Source: Anoxybacillus pushchinoensis (GTDB taxonomy: Bacteria; Bacillota; Bacilli; Bacillales; Anoxybacillaceae). Taken from it: a stretch of DNA of 64,000 bases. The translations under genes were made by a program, and so were the position numbers. This document shows, piece after piece, positions 27,549 through 36,603 of this stretch; within the stretch, counting starts at the first letter, position 1, and each line of letters begins with the position of its first letter. The notes beneath the pieces were generated by a model. That model did no database searches and was not told the origin of the DNA. It saw only the letters and a program-made list of their open reading frames with translations. The stretch is from contig NZ_FOJQ01000008.1 of the NCBI RefSeq assembly GCF_900111795.1, forward strand, positions 1-64,000, read 5' to 3'.

Positions 27549-27564
27549 ACTAAATCGGTTTAGT
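27549..27564. promoter_or_regulatory. LacI-type operator O3 upstream of gntP
   Basis: ACTAAATCGGTTTAGT matches O2 in 15 of 16 positions. It indicates that the same regulator controls the permease from a second promoter or by looping or roadblock between kinase and permease genes. Confidence 0.75.
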
Positions 27565-27566
27565 AA

Positions 27567-27581
27567 TTGTAAGCGTTTACT
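27567..27581. promoter_or_regulatory. cre site (CcpA catabolite repression)
   Basis: TTGTAAGCGTTTACT fits the cre consensus WTGNAANCGNWNNCW at every position. It lies 2 bases after O3, so gluconate uptake should be repressed by preferred sugars as well as by the local regulator. Confidence 0.75.
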
Positions 27582-27613
27582 GAACAATAAAAAAACAATA
27601 AGGAGCGGAGAAT

Positions 27614-28954
27614 ATGGCATCGTCTTCGTTAATTTTAATTGTTATCGCTGGAATTAGTTTGTTATTATTTCTAATTATTCGCTCGAAGTTGCATGCGTTT
27701 GTTGCGCTATTGCTCGTTAGCTTACTCGTTGGCATGGCGGCAGGGATGCCATTAAAAAATGTGATCGAGTCCATTCAAAACGGAATGGGGGGAACGCTTG
27801 GATTTGTTGCGGTCGTCGTCGGATTAGGTGCAATGTTTGGTCAGATGCTTGAAGCATCAGGGGGAGCAGAGCGTTTAGCACAAACGTTAATGAAAAAGTT
27901 TGGCGAAAGTAAAGCGCAGTGGGCGCTTGGAATTACGGGATTTTTCGTTGCGATCCCTGTATTTTTCGACGTTGGATTTATTATTCTTGTGCCGATCGTT
28001 TACGGGTTGGCGAAAAAGACAGGTCGTTCGCTTTTGTATTATGGCATTCCTTTGCTCGCCGGTTTGGCGGTGACGCATAGTTTTATCCCTCCAACGCCTG
28101 GGCCGATTGCGGTGGCGAATTTAATCGGGGCTGATTTAGGTTGGGTCATTTTATTTGGATTTATTGCAGGTATTCCTGCGATGATTGTAGCAGGACCGCT
28201 ATTTGGAAAATATATTTCACAAAAAATTCATGCTTCCATTCCGCCATACATGGAATGGAAAGAACATGAGGATGAAAAAGATTTGCCAAGCTTCAGTTTA
28301 ATTGCGACGATCATTCTTATTCCGTTGTTGCTCATTTTAATGAACACGGTTTCAGGTGTTGTGTTGCCAGAAAAAAGTACGCTTCGATCGTTTTTCACGT
28401 TTTTAGGACATCCGTTTGTTGCTTTAACGATCGCTACGTTGCTCGCTTTTTATTTCTTAGGACGGAAACGCGGTCTTTCTAAACAACAAGTACAAGATAT
28501 TGCGACAAAGGCGTTAGAACCAGCGGGAATTATCATTCTTGTCACAGGTGCCGGTGGAGTGTTTAAGCAAATTTTAGTCGATTCAGGCGTCGGCAAAGTG
28601 CTTGCTGATATGATGGCAACATCTTCGTTACCACCAATCGTTCTTGCATTTATTATTGCGGCGCTCGTTCGCGTTTCACAAGGTTCAGCTACAGTTGCGA
28701 TGGTGACATCTGCAGGGTTAATGGCTCCATTTATAGAGACATTGCAGCTGACAGGTCCAATATTGGGGCTAATTACTATTGCGATTGCGGCAGGAGCGAC
28801 GATTCTTTCACATGTAAACGACTCAGGATTTTGGCTTGTGAATCGCTACTTTGGTTTGGAAGTGAAAGATACGTTGAAATCATGGACAGTAATGGAAACA
28901 ATAATTGCGCTGGTCGGTTTTTCTGTTGTATTTGTAATTAGTTGGTTTATCTAA
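27614..28954 (+). CDS. gntP: Gluconate permease (GntP family)
   Basis: A 446-residue membrane carrier of the gluconate:H+ symporter family, with about 12-14 helices. Family stretches include FDVGFIILVPIVYGLAKK, THSFIPPTPGPIAVAN and SHVNDSGFWLVNRYF. ATG 27614 has GGAGCGGAG upstream. Preceded by O3 and a cre site. Confidence 0.92.
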   Translation: MASSSLILIVIAGISLLLFLIIRSKLHAFVALLLVSLLVGMAAGMPLKNVIESIQNGMGGTLGFVAVVVGLGAMFGQMLEASGGAERLAQTLMKKFGESKAQWALGITGFFVAIPVFFDVGFIILVPIVYGLAKKTGRSLLYYGIPLLAGLAVTHSFIPPTPGPIAVANLIGADLGWVILFGFIAGIPAMIVAGPLFGKYISQKIHASIPPYMEWKEHEDEKDLPSFSLIATIILIPLLLILMNTVSGVVLPEKSTLRSFFTFLGHPFVALTIATLLAFYFLGRKRGLSKQQVQDIATKALEPAGIIILVTGAGGVFKQILVDSGVGKVLADMMATSSLPPIVLAFIIAALVRVSQGSATVAMVTSAGLMAPFIETLQLTGPILGLITIAIAAGATILSHVNDSGFWLVNRYFGLEVKDTLKSWTVMETIIALVGFSVVFVISWFI

Positions 28955-28998
28955 CTCTGTAAAAGAGATCGTCTGTTATTCAGAAAATATCGGCAGGG

Positions 28999-29169
28999 GT
29001 GAGACGAATAAAGCAGTATAGCCGATGCTTGAAGAGCTGTAAGAAGTATCGGGAGTTACTGAAGAAAAACTTACCTCTGGACTTGGCGAATGCTCTTAGG
29101 GAAATGGCTAAACATGTGAAAACAACATATTGCAGCAATAAAGGGCGTCCAAAAAGTCAGTTATTTTGA
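28999..29169 (+). CDS. Doubtful small basic ORF after gntP
   Basis: A GTG-started frame of 56 codons gives a basic, helical peptide (RIKQYSRCLKSCKKYRELL, then DLANALREMAKHVK). GCAGGGG overlaps the start too closely to be a good ribosome site, and its end runs into the terminator hairpin. It may be a gene remnant; no family is recognised. Confidence 0.25.
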   Translation: MRRIKQYSRCLKSCKKYRELLKKNLPLDLANALREMAKHVKTTYCSNKGRPKSQLF

Positions 29170-29190
29170 CTTTCTGGACGCCCTGTTTGT
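29142..29190. terminator. Strong bidirectional terminator
   Basis: AGGGCGTCCA and TGGACGCCCT, extended by AAAGTCA/TGACTTT, form an 18-pair stem with one mismatch and a 7-base loop. It lies between gntP and the convergent azoreductase gene and can serve both strands. Confidence 0.8.
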
Positions 29191-29192
29191 TA

Positions 29193-29828
29193 TTAAAACT
29201 GTTTCGCTGCTTCTTTTGCTCGTTCGATCGCCTGTTGCTTAATGCTTTCTGCTTCGTTTGGAAAAGCGTTCATACCTTCGACCGCAATCGTTTGAACGTC
29301 TGTTATGCCGACAAAAGCGAGAACAGCTCTTAAATAGCGGTCACCAAACTCCAATTCTTTCGCCGGACCTTCAGAATATATACCTCCTCGCGCTTGAATG
29401 TGGAGCGCTTTTTTCCCTTTTAGTAGTCCAACAGGTCCTTCTTCTGTATATTTAAACGTTTTTCCGGCGATACAAAACGTATCAATATATGCCTTCAATT
29501 TTGGAGGGAAGCTAAAGTTCCACATCGGTGTGACGAATACATATTTGTCAGCTTCCATAAATTGTTCACATAATTCGTTGATGCGCGCTACTTTTTGTTG
29601 TTCATCTTTGTTTAATTGGTCAAATGCTTGTCCTTGTTGAAGTTTGCCCCAGCCGCTAAATACATCAGCATCAATGTAAGGGACGTCGATATCGTACAAG
29701 TGTAGTTCAACGATTTCATCTTCTGGATGATGTTGTTTGTAGGCATTGACAAACGCGCGACCGACTGACAAGCTAAACGATTCATGTTCTTGTTTTGGAT
29801 TTGCGGTAATATACAATACTTTTGCCAT
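29193..29828 (-). CDS. azoR: FMN-dependent NADH-azoreductase
   Basis: A 211-residue flavodoxin-fold quinone/azo-reductase. The FMN phosphate region ([16 protein letters not shown]), the segment [18 protein letters not shown] and [11 protein letters not shown] are characteristic. Such enzymes detoxify quinones and aldehydes. It is a single-gene unit with AAGGAGG before ATG 29828 and a palindromic site upstream. Confidence 0.92.
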   Translation of the reverse strand: MAKVLYITANPKQEHESFSLSVGRAFVNAYKQHHPEDEIVELHLYDIDVPYIDADVFSGWGKLQQGQAFDQLNKDEQQKVARINELCEQFMEADKYVFVTPMWNFSFPPKLKAYIDTFCIAGKTFKYTEEGPVGLLKGKKALHIQARGGIYSEGPAKELEFGDRYLRAVLAFVGITDVQTIAVEGMNAFPNEAESIKQQAIERAKEAAKQF

Positions 29829-29845
29829 AACAGATCCTCCTTGAT

Positions 29846-29861
29846 GTAAGTTTATACTTAC
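29846..29861. promoter_or_regulatory. Candidate MarR/DUF24-type operator upstream of azoR
   Basis: GTAAGT and ACTTAC form a perfect inverted repeat around TTAT. Related TTACTTAC and ACTTTTGTAAAGT sequences lie at about 29908-29925. In B. subtilis, azoreductase genes are controlled by quinone-sensing MhqR or YodB/CatR repressors; which class acts here is not shown. The rest of the gap up to 30114 is AT-rich with nothing clear. Confidence 0.5.
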
Positions 29862-30114
29862 TTATATTTCGCTTTGATATAAAAAGCTATAACTATAATA
29901 TAGTTTGTTACTTACTTTTGTAAAGTAAAAAGATTGCTGATTAGATGATAAACAGCGAAGGAATAGGCAAGATACATATGTAGGTATAAAAATAAAAGGA
30001 CGGATGATTCATGACAGGGCATGTATTTCATAAGAACAGTGCTTGGCACTAATCAAGCGACAAGCCCTTGACACATATATTAATAAAAGAGCAAATGTGA
30101 AGGGGGCTGAGGGG

Positions 30115-31161
30115 GTGAACATTTTAGTCATTTGGCGGTTGTTGACGGTTGGTGGGGTGAATGCCGGATGGCGCAATCGGGCGTTATATTTTAAAAAGTA
30201 TGGCATCACGACCGATTTTTTATATACGAAAGATTTGGGCGGCATGCATATGATGGAAGATGTCGCAAACGTATATGTAGCGAAAAAGAAGCGAGATGTT
30301 CATGACATTTTACGAAAAGGGTATGATGCGATCATTGTTGTTGATACGAGCCAAGCGTACGAGTGGTTGAACGACGTTGGCTATGCAGGTCCGATTATTG
30401 TCGAGGCGCGCACGCCGGAGTTGTTGAAGCTAAAGCGGAACTTGCAAGGGGTTGAGACGATTGCCCCGCGTCAGTTTATCGTTCCGTCTTATTACCAAAA
30501 ACGACTTCTTTCCGTCCTCGTTAACGATCAAGCACCGATTACCGTCATTTATAACGGATTAGATGCGTCTTTTTTTCAGCCATCTGTATGCGATGATGTA
30601 CCGAACAAAAAAATTATTGCTTATGTCGGACGGTTAGACGGAAGAAAAAATTGGCGAGCGTTTTTACGCATCGTCTCGCTATTACAAGAAGAGCGGGATG
30701 ATATCGAATGTTGGATGATCGGTGGGGCGCATAGTGTCGATAAACAAACGTTTGAAACGGAATGGAAAGAAAAGAAGCTCGATCCGTTCGTCAAATGGTT
30801 TCCCGTCGTTCCGTACCAACAAATGCCTCACATATACGCCCGCATTCGTCAATCAGGAGGATGCTTACTAGCGACAACGAAAGTCGAATCGTTCGGCAAT
30901 ACGTTTATTGAAGCGATGGCGTGTGGCGTGCCGGTCGTTGCCCCGCGCGTATCTGCCATGCCGGAAGTGATCGCTCACGGAAAAACAGGATACTTATTTC
31001 GCGAACATCATACGCGCGGTGCTGTTCGAGCGATTGAAGCAATCATCGACGATCAGAGGCGATATGAAGAGATGAGCGAAGCCAGCAGGGCGCGCGTGCT
31101 AGCGCAATTTACGATTGAACGTTGTGCCGAAACGTATGTCGATTTACTACAACATATGTAG
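30115..31161 (+). CDS. Family 4-type (GT-B) glycosyltransferase
   Basis: A 348-residue glycosyltransferase. The C-terminal GT1 domain shows IAYVGRLDGRKNWRAFL, and ESFGNTFIEAMACGVPVVAP with the nucleotide-sugar-binding E-x7-E pattern. No signal or membrane helix is seen. GTG 30115 is chosen, with AAGGGGGC 8 bases upstream; longer in-frame starts have no such site. It is followed 10 bases later by a HipA-like kinase gene, suggesting one operon. Acceptor and sugar are unknown. Confidence 0.82.
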   Translation: MNILVIWRLLTVGGVNAGWRNRALYFKKYGITTDFLYTKDLGGMHMMEDVANVYVAKKKRDVHDILRKGYDAIIVVDTSQAYEWLNDVGYAGPIIVEARTPELLKLKRNLQGVETIAPRQFIVPSYYQKRLLSVLVNDQAPITVIYNGLDASFFQPSVCDDVPNKKIIAYVGRLDGRKNWRAFLRIVSLLQEERDDIECWMIGGAHSVDKQTFETEWKEKKLDPFVKWFPVVPYQQMPHIYARIRQSGGCLLATTKVESFGNTFIEAMACGVPVVAPRVSAMPEVIAHGKTGYLFREHHTRGAVRAIEAIIDDQRRYEEMSEASRARVLAQFTIERCAETYVDLLQHM

Positions 31162-31171
31162 GTGAACAAAC

Positions 31172-31912
31172 ATGAACTATGAAATGACGTTCGCAAGCCA
31201 TAAACATAACTCCCATCTCGTCACGTTTCATGATGGGAAACGGTACGTCGTCAAATTTTATGACGCGAAAAAGCCGAAAGCACTCATTAACGAATGGCTC
31301 GCATACCAAATTGCGAAATATATGAACCTTCCGATTCCGCACGCCCGACTCGTTTCTTTACCTGACACGCTCGTACCGATTCCAGATGACACAACGATTG
31401 TGAAAACGAAAACGCAGTTTGCTAGCGCGTATATTGATGGGAAAAACGCCCACGAAACGACGCTTCATCGCATCGCCAACGCCGATCAGCTTGCGGGGGT
31501 GATCGTTTTTGATTATTGGTTGTACAATCGCGACCGAACGCGAAAAAACGTCATCATCGAACAAAATGGTGAGCATCAGACGTTATGGATCATTGATCAC
31601 GCTGACATATGCGGTTCATTTGCGTGGACGGTTGAACAGTTAAAACAGCTGCCGCGAACGCTTATCGAAAGCGCTACGCATCGCATGATGGCGTCGTTTA
31701 TGACCGTTCAACAATTGGAGGAAGCGATTGCCGTTATGCAAACGATGCCGACACTTTTACTTGAAGAAATGACGAAACATATGCCTGACGATTGGCCGAT
31801 GACGGAAGAAGAACGAAAGCAACTCGTTCATACGCTCGTGTATAGGCGTGATCATGTCGTTCCGCATCTCATCCGCAAATGTTGTAAACAGCTTTGGCCT
31901 GAGCTAGCATAG
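31172..31912 (+). CDS. HipA-like kinase family protein
   Basis: A 246-residue protein resembling the compact HipA-like kinase family of Bacillaceae. It has a lysine strand (KRYVVKFYDA), the catalytic-loop-like DYWLYNRDRTRKNVII and a later IIDHADICGSF, in the order of HipA/PI3-kinase-fold enzymes (catalytic D-x5-N, then metal-binding D). There is no HipB antitoxin gene beside it, so a toxin role is not implied. It probably shares a transcript with the glycosyltransferase, ended by the hairpin over its stop codon. Confidence 0.7.
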   Translation: MNYEMTFASHKHNSHLVTFHDGKRYVVKFYDAKKPKALINEWLAYQIAKYMNLPIPHARLVSLPDTLVPIPDDTTIVKTKTQFASAYIDGKNAHETTLHRIANADQLAGVIVFDYWLYNRDRTRKNVIIEQNGEHQTLWIIDHADICGSFAWTVEQLKQLPRTLIESATHRMMASFMTVQQLEEAIAVMQTMPTLLLEEMTKHMPDDWPMTEEERKQLVHTLVYRRDHVVPHLIRKCCKQLWPELA

Positions 31913-31926
31913 CTTAGGCTTTTTTC
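31897..31926 (+). terminator. Terminator over the end of the HipA-like gene
   Basis: GCCTGAGCTA and TAGCTTAGGC form a 10 bp stem (one G-T pair) with a 3-base loop, followed by six T. The stop codon lies in the right arm. Confidence 0.85.
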
Positions 31927-32036
31927 ATGTGCGAGCGAAAGAAAAAAATAGATAAATAGGAAAAGGCCGTATCCTTTGTCCAAGATCATGTATATGTTAT
32001 TAGCAGAGAGAAAATTTGTTAGAAAGGTGTGAGGAT

Positions 32037-32711
32037 ATGATGGTAAAAATTGTTTTAGATGCAGGACACGGAGGACGTGATCCGGGGGCGGTTGGAAACG
32101 GACTTCGTGAAAAAGATGTAACGTTAACGATTGTGACGAAAATAGGGGAGATGTTGAAAGAGTATGAACGTGTCGATGTACACTATACGCGGACAGACGA
32201 CCAGTTTATTGAACTCTCGGAACGGGCAGCGATGGCGAATCGGATCGGTGCGGACTTCTTTTTATCCGTTCATGTGAACGCAGGTGGTGGAACAGGATTT
32301 GAATCATATATATTCAATGGAAATGTGAGCAAAGAAACTGTTTCATATCAAAACATCATTCATGATGAAGTGATGAAAGCGATTGGAGATGTGCGCGATC
32401 GCGGAAAAAAACGTGCCAACTATGCGGTGCTTCGTCAAACGAATATGCCAGCTTTATTGACGGAAAACTTATTTATCGACAACGCAGGAGATGCCGCAAA
32501 GCTGAAATCAGACGAATTTCTTTCGCAAATTGCCCGCGGTCATGTGGAAGGAATAGCGAAAGCGTTCGGATTGCAAAAGAAACCGCCTGCTCCACCGAAA
32601 GACGATGGAAAGTTATACCGCGTGCAAGTCGGAGCATTTCGCGATAAAAAAAATGCAGAACGTCTCGTCGAAGAGTTAAGAAAAAAAGGATACGATGCGA
32701 TCATTGTTTAA
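32037..32711 (+). CDS. N-acetylmuramoyl-L-alanine amidase (Amidase_3) with SPOR domain
   Basis: A 224-residue zinc amidase cutting the bond between muramic acid and the peptide of peptidoglycan. Zinc ligands lie in LDAGHGGRDPGA (His), the following Glu region and FFLSVHVNAGG (His); the catalytic Glu is in ALLTENLFI. Residues about 190-224 form a SPOR-type domain (LYRVQVGAFRDKKNAERLVEEL) that binds denuded glycan at septa. No signal peptide is evident, as in CwlC-type mother-cell amidases. ATG 32037 lies behind AAAGGTG. A role in mother-cell lysis or septum work is inferred. Confidence 0.9.
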   Translation: MMVKIVLDAGHGGRDPGAVGNGLREKDVTLTIVTKIGEMLKEYERVDVHYTRTDDQFIELSERAAMANRIGADFFLSVHVNAGGGTGFESYIFNGNVSKETVSYQNIIHDEVMKAIGDVRDRGKKRANYAVLRQTNMPALLTENLFIDNAGDAAKLKSDEFLSQIARGHVEGIAKAFGLQKKPPAPPKDDGKLYRVQVGAFRDKKNAERLVEELRKKGYDAIIV

Positions 32712-32737
32712 CCCCTGCGATTCGCAGGGGATTTTTT
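32712..32737 (+). terminator. Terminator after the amidase gene
   Basis: CCCCTGCG and CGCAGGGG form an 8 bp stem with a 3-base loop, followed by ATTTTTT, immediately after the stop codon. Confidence 0.85.
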
Positions 32738-32788
32738 ATGCATATTTTTCATTTGTTGTTAAAAAATAATAGCGAATGGAGGGGCGTT

Positions 32789-34444
32789 ATGAGACTGTTC
32801 ACATGTGGCATCATCATCGTTTGTTTACATGCCTTGCCGTATTTTTTACTTGGGGAAGATGCACACATGCGCGTGCACGATAATTTAGACTCTAATATTG
32901 CTTGGTATCGCGTGCTCGTACAAAGTGGCGAGCTGTTCGGCTCCGTTCATGCGACAATTCCGCAAATCATCGGCGGCTTGCCGCGCAACGCGTACGGGAC
33001 GGAGTTTAGCGGCATCGTTTGGCTTCATGCGCTCTTTCCGTCCGTTTACGCCTATGGGTTGAGCCAGCTTCTTACGCGCCTGTTTGCGTTTATCGGCATG
33101 TACTTATTATTGAAGACGCACGTATTAAAGGAAAAAGAAGCGGAGTGGATTCGCGTCGGGGTCGCGCTTGCGTTCGCCCTTACGCCGTTTTGGCCGTCAG
33201 GTATGCTTAGCACGCTCGGTATGCCGCTCGCGTTATGGGCGCTGTTAAACATTCGCGCCGGCGATCGCTCGCTGAAAAATTACGTCGTGCTGACGTTGTT
33301 ACCGTTCTACTCTAGCTTTGTGCTCGGCTTTTTCTTTTTTTTAAGCGCGATGTTTATATTTTGGGCGTTCGATGCGTGGCGACGCCGTCCGAACGTGCCT
33401 CTTTTGTTGGCGCTCATATATATGACTGTTCTTTATTTAGCGATTGAATATCGGCTCGTTCATTCGTTTTTATTTGCGACAGAGCCGACGAGCCGCGATG
33501 AATATGTGCATGCTCGCCTACCGTTATGGCGATCGCTTCGCCTGACGCTCAAAAACTATATGTTCGGCCATACGCATGTCATGACGATTCATACGCTCAT
33601 TATTTTACCGATCACGTTGATCGCTTTATATATCGTATGGCGAAAAACATGGTGGCAACAAGAGCGGCTGTTTTGGCAGCTTCATATTGTGAACGTTGCG
33701 CTTTCCGCGTGGTATGCGTTTTGGTTTTACAAAGGATGGTTGCCTGCAACAGAAGCGTTTCCGTTTTTAGATCGGTTTAATTTTGCGCGCTATCATTTTT
33801 TGCGACCGATGGTCATTTATGTGCTGTTTGCGCTATCGCTTCGCATTATATGGCGCGCGTGGGATCGAGGTGTCGTCTCGTTTGCGATTGCCTCTCAACT
33901 CGTTGTAGCGATGTTGTTTCATGAACAAATTGTATATCGCGACAAGCCGACGTTTCGCGCGTTTTATGCCGAAAAGCAGTTTGAACAAGTGAAGCGCTAC
34001 ATCGGCAAGCCGCTTCATACGTATCGCGTCGTCAGCATCGGCATGCATCCGGCGATCGCGCAATATAACGGCTTTTATACGCTTGATACGTACAACAATT
34101 TTTATCCGCTGTCGTATAAGCATCAGTTTCGGAAAATTATTGCGAGTGAGCTTGCGAAAAATAAAAAACTAAAACAATATTTCGATGAATGGGGCGGTCG
34201 CTGTTACATATTTGTCGATGAGCTAGGAAAGCACTACATGTTTACGAAGCAATCGAACAAGCGCATACGCCATGTCAAGCTTCATACTGACGTATTGTAC
34301 GACATGGGCGGACGATACGTGTTTTCCGCCTTGCCGATTGACAACGCAAAGGAAAACAACTTAAAGCTATTGCGCACGTTTGAACACGATGAATCCGCAT
34401 GGAACATTTACTTATACGAAGTGGAAAGGGAGAAAACGACATGA
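32789..34444 (+). CDS. ykoS: YkoS-like multi-spanning membrane protein (DUF6044)
   Basis: A 551-residue membrane protein with many hydrophobic segments in the first two thirds and a soluble C-terminal part. The N-terminal region (HDNLDSNIAWYRVLV, then IGGLPRNAYGTEFS) and its pairing with a YkoT-like glycosyltransferase match B. subtilis ykoS-ykoT. Topology recalls membrane glycosyltransferases of GT-C type, acting on lipid-linked sugars, but this is inference. ATG 32789 has GGAGGGG upstream; an earlier in-frame ATG at 32738 lies in the terminator. It overlaps the next gene by 4 bases. Confidence 0.75.
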   Translation: MRLFTCGIIIVCLHALPYFLLGEDAHMRVHDNLDSNIAWYRVLVQSGELFGSVHATIPQIIGGLPRNAYGTEFSGIVWLHALFPSVYAYGLSQLLTRLFAFIGMYLLLKTHVLKEKEAEWIRVGVALAFALTPFWPSGMLSTLGMPLALWALLNIRAGDRSLKNYVVLTLLPFYSSFVLGFFFFLSAMFIFWAFDAWRRRPNVPLLLALIYMTVLYLAIEYRLVHSFLFATEPTSRDEYVHARLPLWRSLRLTLKNYMFGHTHVMTIHTLIILPITLIALYIVWRKTWWQQERLFWQLHIVNVALSAWYAFWFYKGWLPATEAFPFLDRFNFARYHFLRPMVIYVLFALSLRIIWRAWDRGVVSFAIASQLVVAMLFHEQIVYRDKPTFRAFYAEKQFEQVKRYIGKPLHTYRVVSIGMHPAIAQYNGFYTLDTYNNFYPLSYKHQFRKIIASELAKNKKLKQYFDEWGGRCYIFVDELGKHYMFTKQSNKRIRHVKLHTDVLYDMGGRYVFSALPIDNAKENNLKLLRTFEHDESAWNIYLYEVEREKTT

Positions 34445-35427
34445 CCGTTTTAGCGATCGTTGTACCTTGTTATAACGAGCAAGATATATTGCCAGAAACG
34501 ATTAAACAACTGCTTTCGTTAAGGCAACAGCTCGTAGATGAACAACTTATTTCGAAAGAAAGCAAAATTGTATTTGTCGATGACGGAAGTCGCGATCAAA
34601 CGTGGACGATCATTTATAAAGCATGTTTGCGACATGAGGAAGTGAAAGGAATAAAACTGGCAGGCAATGCAGGGCATCAAAACGCCCTTTTAGCAGGCAT
34701 GTTTGCCGTTAAAGACGTGGCGCATTGCATCGTAACGATGGATGCTGACTTGCAAGATGATATATATGTCGTGCGCGAGTTTGTACGAAAATTTCATGAC
34801 GGATACGATATCGTTTATGGGGTGAGAAGAAAGCGCGACGTTGATTCGTACATGAAGCGGTGGACGGCCGAAACATTTTACCGCATGATGAATCGCATCG
34901 GGGTGAAGCTTATATACAATCATGCAGACTATCGTCTCATGAGCCGGCGCGCGGTAGAAGCGTTGCAGCAATTTCGGGAAGTAAACATGTTTTTGCGCGG
35001 AGTTGTCCCGCTCCTTGGTTTCCCTTCTACGACCGTATATTATGACCGAAAAGAGCGAAAAGCAGGCGTGACGAAATATCCGCTTATGAAAATGATACGC
35101 TTTGCCTTCGATGGACTCACGTCATTCAGCATGATGCCCATTCGGTTCGTTTCCCTTCTCGGTTTTTGTTCATTTTTCATTAGCGTCTTGTTTGCGCTAT
35201 ACGTGCTCTTTTTAAAAATAACAGGACACACAGAAACGGGCTGGACGTCGCTCATCATGTCCATTTGGCTCGTCGGTGGGTTGCAGTTGATTGCGATCGG
35301 CTTAGTTGGCGAATACATCGGAAAAGTATATAAAGAAACGAAACAACGACCGCGCTACATCGTAGATATCGATTTGTTCAATTGGCCGGTCGTTGCCCGG
35401 CGCGATGAGGAACAAGTCATAAGCTAA
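34441..35427 (+). CDS. ykoT: YkoT-like family 2 glycosyltransferase
   Basis: A 328-residue GT2 enzyme of the DPM1/GtrB branch. The GT-A domain has VVPCYNEQDILPETI, FVDDGSRD and the DxD region MDADLQDD. Two C-terminal membrane helices (FVSLLGFCSFFISVLFAL and SIWLVGGLQLIAIGLVGEYIG) anchor it. Such proteins usually load a sugar onto polyprenyl phosphate for a partner membrane transferase, here probably the ykoS product, whose gene overlaps it by ATGA. Confidence 0.85.
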   Translation: MTVLAIVVPCYNEQDILPETIKQLLSLRQQLVDEQLISKESKIVFVDDGSRDQTWTIIYKACLRHEEVKGIKLAGNAGHQNALLAGMFAVKDVAHCIVTMDADLQDDIYVVREFVRKFHDGYDIVYGVRRKRDVDSYMKRWTAETFYRMMNRIGVKLIYNHADYRLMSRRAVEALQQFREVNMFLRGVVPLLGFPSTTVYYDRKERKAGVTKYPLMKMIRFAFDGLTSFSMMPIRFVSLLGFCSFFISVLFALYVLFLKITGHTETGWTSLIMSIWLVGGLQLIAIGLVGEYIGKVYKETKQRPRYIVDIDLFNWPVVARRDEEQVIS

Positions 35428-35454
35428 GGCTCCGAACTAGACGGAGCCTTTTTG
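35427..35454. terminator. Bidirectional terminator between ykoT and the MFS gene
   Basis: GGCTCCG and CGGAGCC form a 7 bp stem with a 7-base loop and a T run; convergent genes end on both sides. Confidence 0.85.
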
Positions 35455-36603
35455 CATCATTGCTCGTTGAAACGACTGGAATAGGGCGAACGAAACGAAC
35501 GTCAGCAATATGCCTGTCACATACGGCAAACTCGGTTTTAACGTAAATAGCCAACCTGCGATTGCCGGCCCGCCGATGCGCCCGAGCGAATCGAACGATG
35601 ATAATACGCCTGTCGCGCTTCCTTGTCCGCCCGTTGTATATTTCGTAAGCAAGGACGATACACATGGGCGAATGACGCCGTTACCAATGCCGAAAATCGT
35701 TAAGTAAAGCGCCGCTGTCCAAAAATGATTGATGAACAAAATAAGAAAAAAGCCGAGCGCTGATAAAAATAAGCCGCCGCGAATGACCGTTCTTTCACCG
35801 AACGATGCGATCAGTTTTCCGAGCATTCCTCCTTGAACGATCGCACCAGCAAGTCCCATAATCATAAAAATGTAGCCGAGCTCTTTTGACGTAAGACCTG
35901 CGCGTTTTGCGGCAAAATAAGCGAACGTCGCTTCAAGACCAGCGAGGGAAAATGTGACGATCAGCTGCAACATATATAAGCGCGCCAAAGGTCCTTGAAG
36001 GGCGGAGGAAAGCGATGGCCGTTTCGCTTGTCCGATCGAACGCTTTTCTTTCGGAAGTGACTCTTGTAAGAAAAAGAAAACGAACACGGCAGTCAAGAGC
36101 GATAAACAGCCGGCGATCCAAAACGGGACCGTTAAGCTTGTAGCGGAAAAGATGCCGCCGATCGCTGGTCCGAAAATAAATCCGAGTCCGACAGCCGCCC
36201 CGATCATGCCCATTCCTTTTCCGCGGTTTTCTTCTGTCGTTACATCAGCTACATATGCCATCGCTGCCGGCATCGTCGCGGCAGATAAGAAGCCGCCAAT
36301 GATGCGGGCCGCAAACAACATCCACAACTTCGTCGCCATGGCGAATAAGAAAAACGACAGCGCCAAGCCGGAAATACCGATAAGTATCATCGGCTTTCGC
36401 CCGTATCGGTCAGATAAGTTTCCCCACATCGGTGCGAACAAAAATTGCATAAAAGAATACACAGCCATGAGCCAACCGAGCTCTGTTGGGGTTGCACCGA
36501 TGTTTTCAGCGAAAAACGGAAGGACGGGAATAATAATGCCAAACCCGACCATGACGAAAAACATAACAACAAATAAAAGCGGCAAGTAACGCCGTTCGTT
36601 CAT
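35437..36603 (-). CDS. MFS drug/H+ antiporter (TetA/Bmr-like)
   Basis: A 388-residue, 12-helix major facilitator. Motif A appears as GNLSDRYGRKPMIL between helices 2 and 3, and GAAVGLGFIFGPAIGG is the antiporter motif C of helix 5, so it probably exports drugs in exchange for protons. It is a single-gene unit; substrate unknown. Confidence 0.88.
   Translation of the reverse strand: MNERRYLPLLFVVMFFVMVGFGIIIPVLPFFAENIGATPTELGWLMAVYSFMQFLFAPMWGNLSDRYGRKPMILIGISGLALSFFLFAMATKLWMLFAARIIGGFLSAATMPAAMAYVADVTTEENRGKGMGMIGAAVGLGFIFGPAIGGIFSATSLTVPFWIAGCLSLLTAVFVFFFLQESLPKEKRSIGQAKRPSLSSALQGPLARLYMLQLIVTFSLAGLEATFAYFAAKRAGLTSKELGYIFMIMGLAGAIVQGGMLGKLIASFGERTVIRGGLFLSALGFFLILFINHFWTAALYLTIFGIGNGVIRPCVSSLLTKYTTGGQGSATGVLSSFDSLGRIGGPAIAGWLFTLKPSLPYVTGILLTFVSFALFQSFQRAMMQKGSV

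Noticed and set aside
31172-31912. HipA-type toxin of a toxin-antitoxin pair
   Set aside because: There is no HipB-like helix-turn-helix gene beside it, and the protein matches the compact HipA-like kinase family rather than full-length HipA.
36152-36589. 145-codon plus-strand frame opposite the MFS gene
   Set aside because: The minus-strand MFS gene has motif A and motif C; the plus frame has no start signal or recognisable domain.
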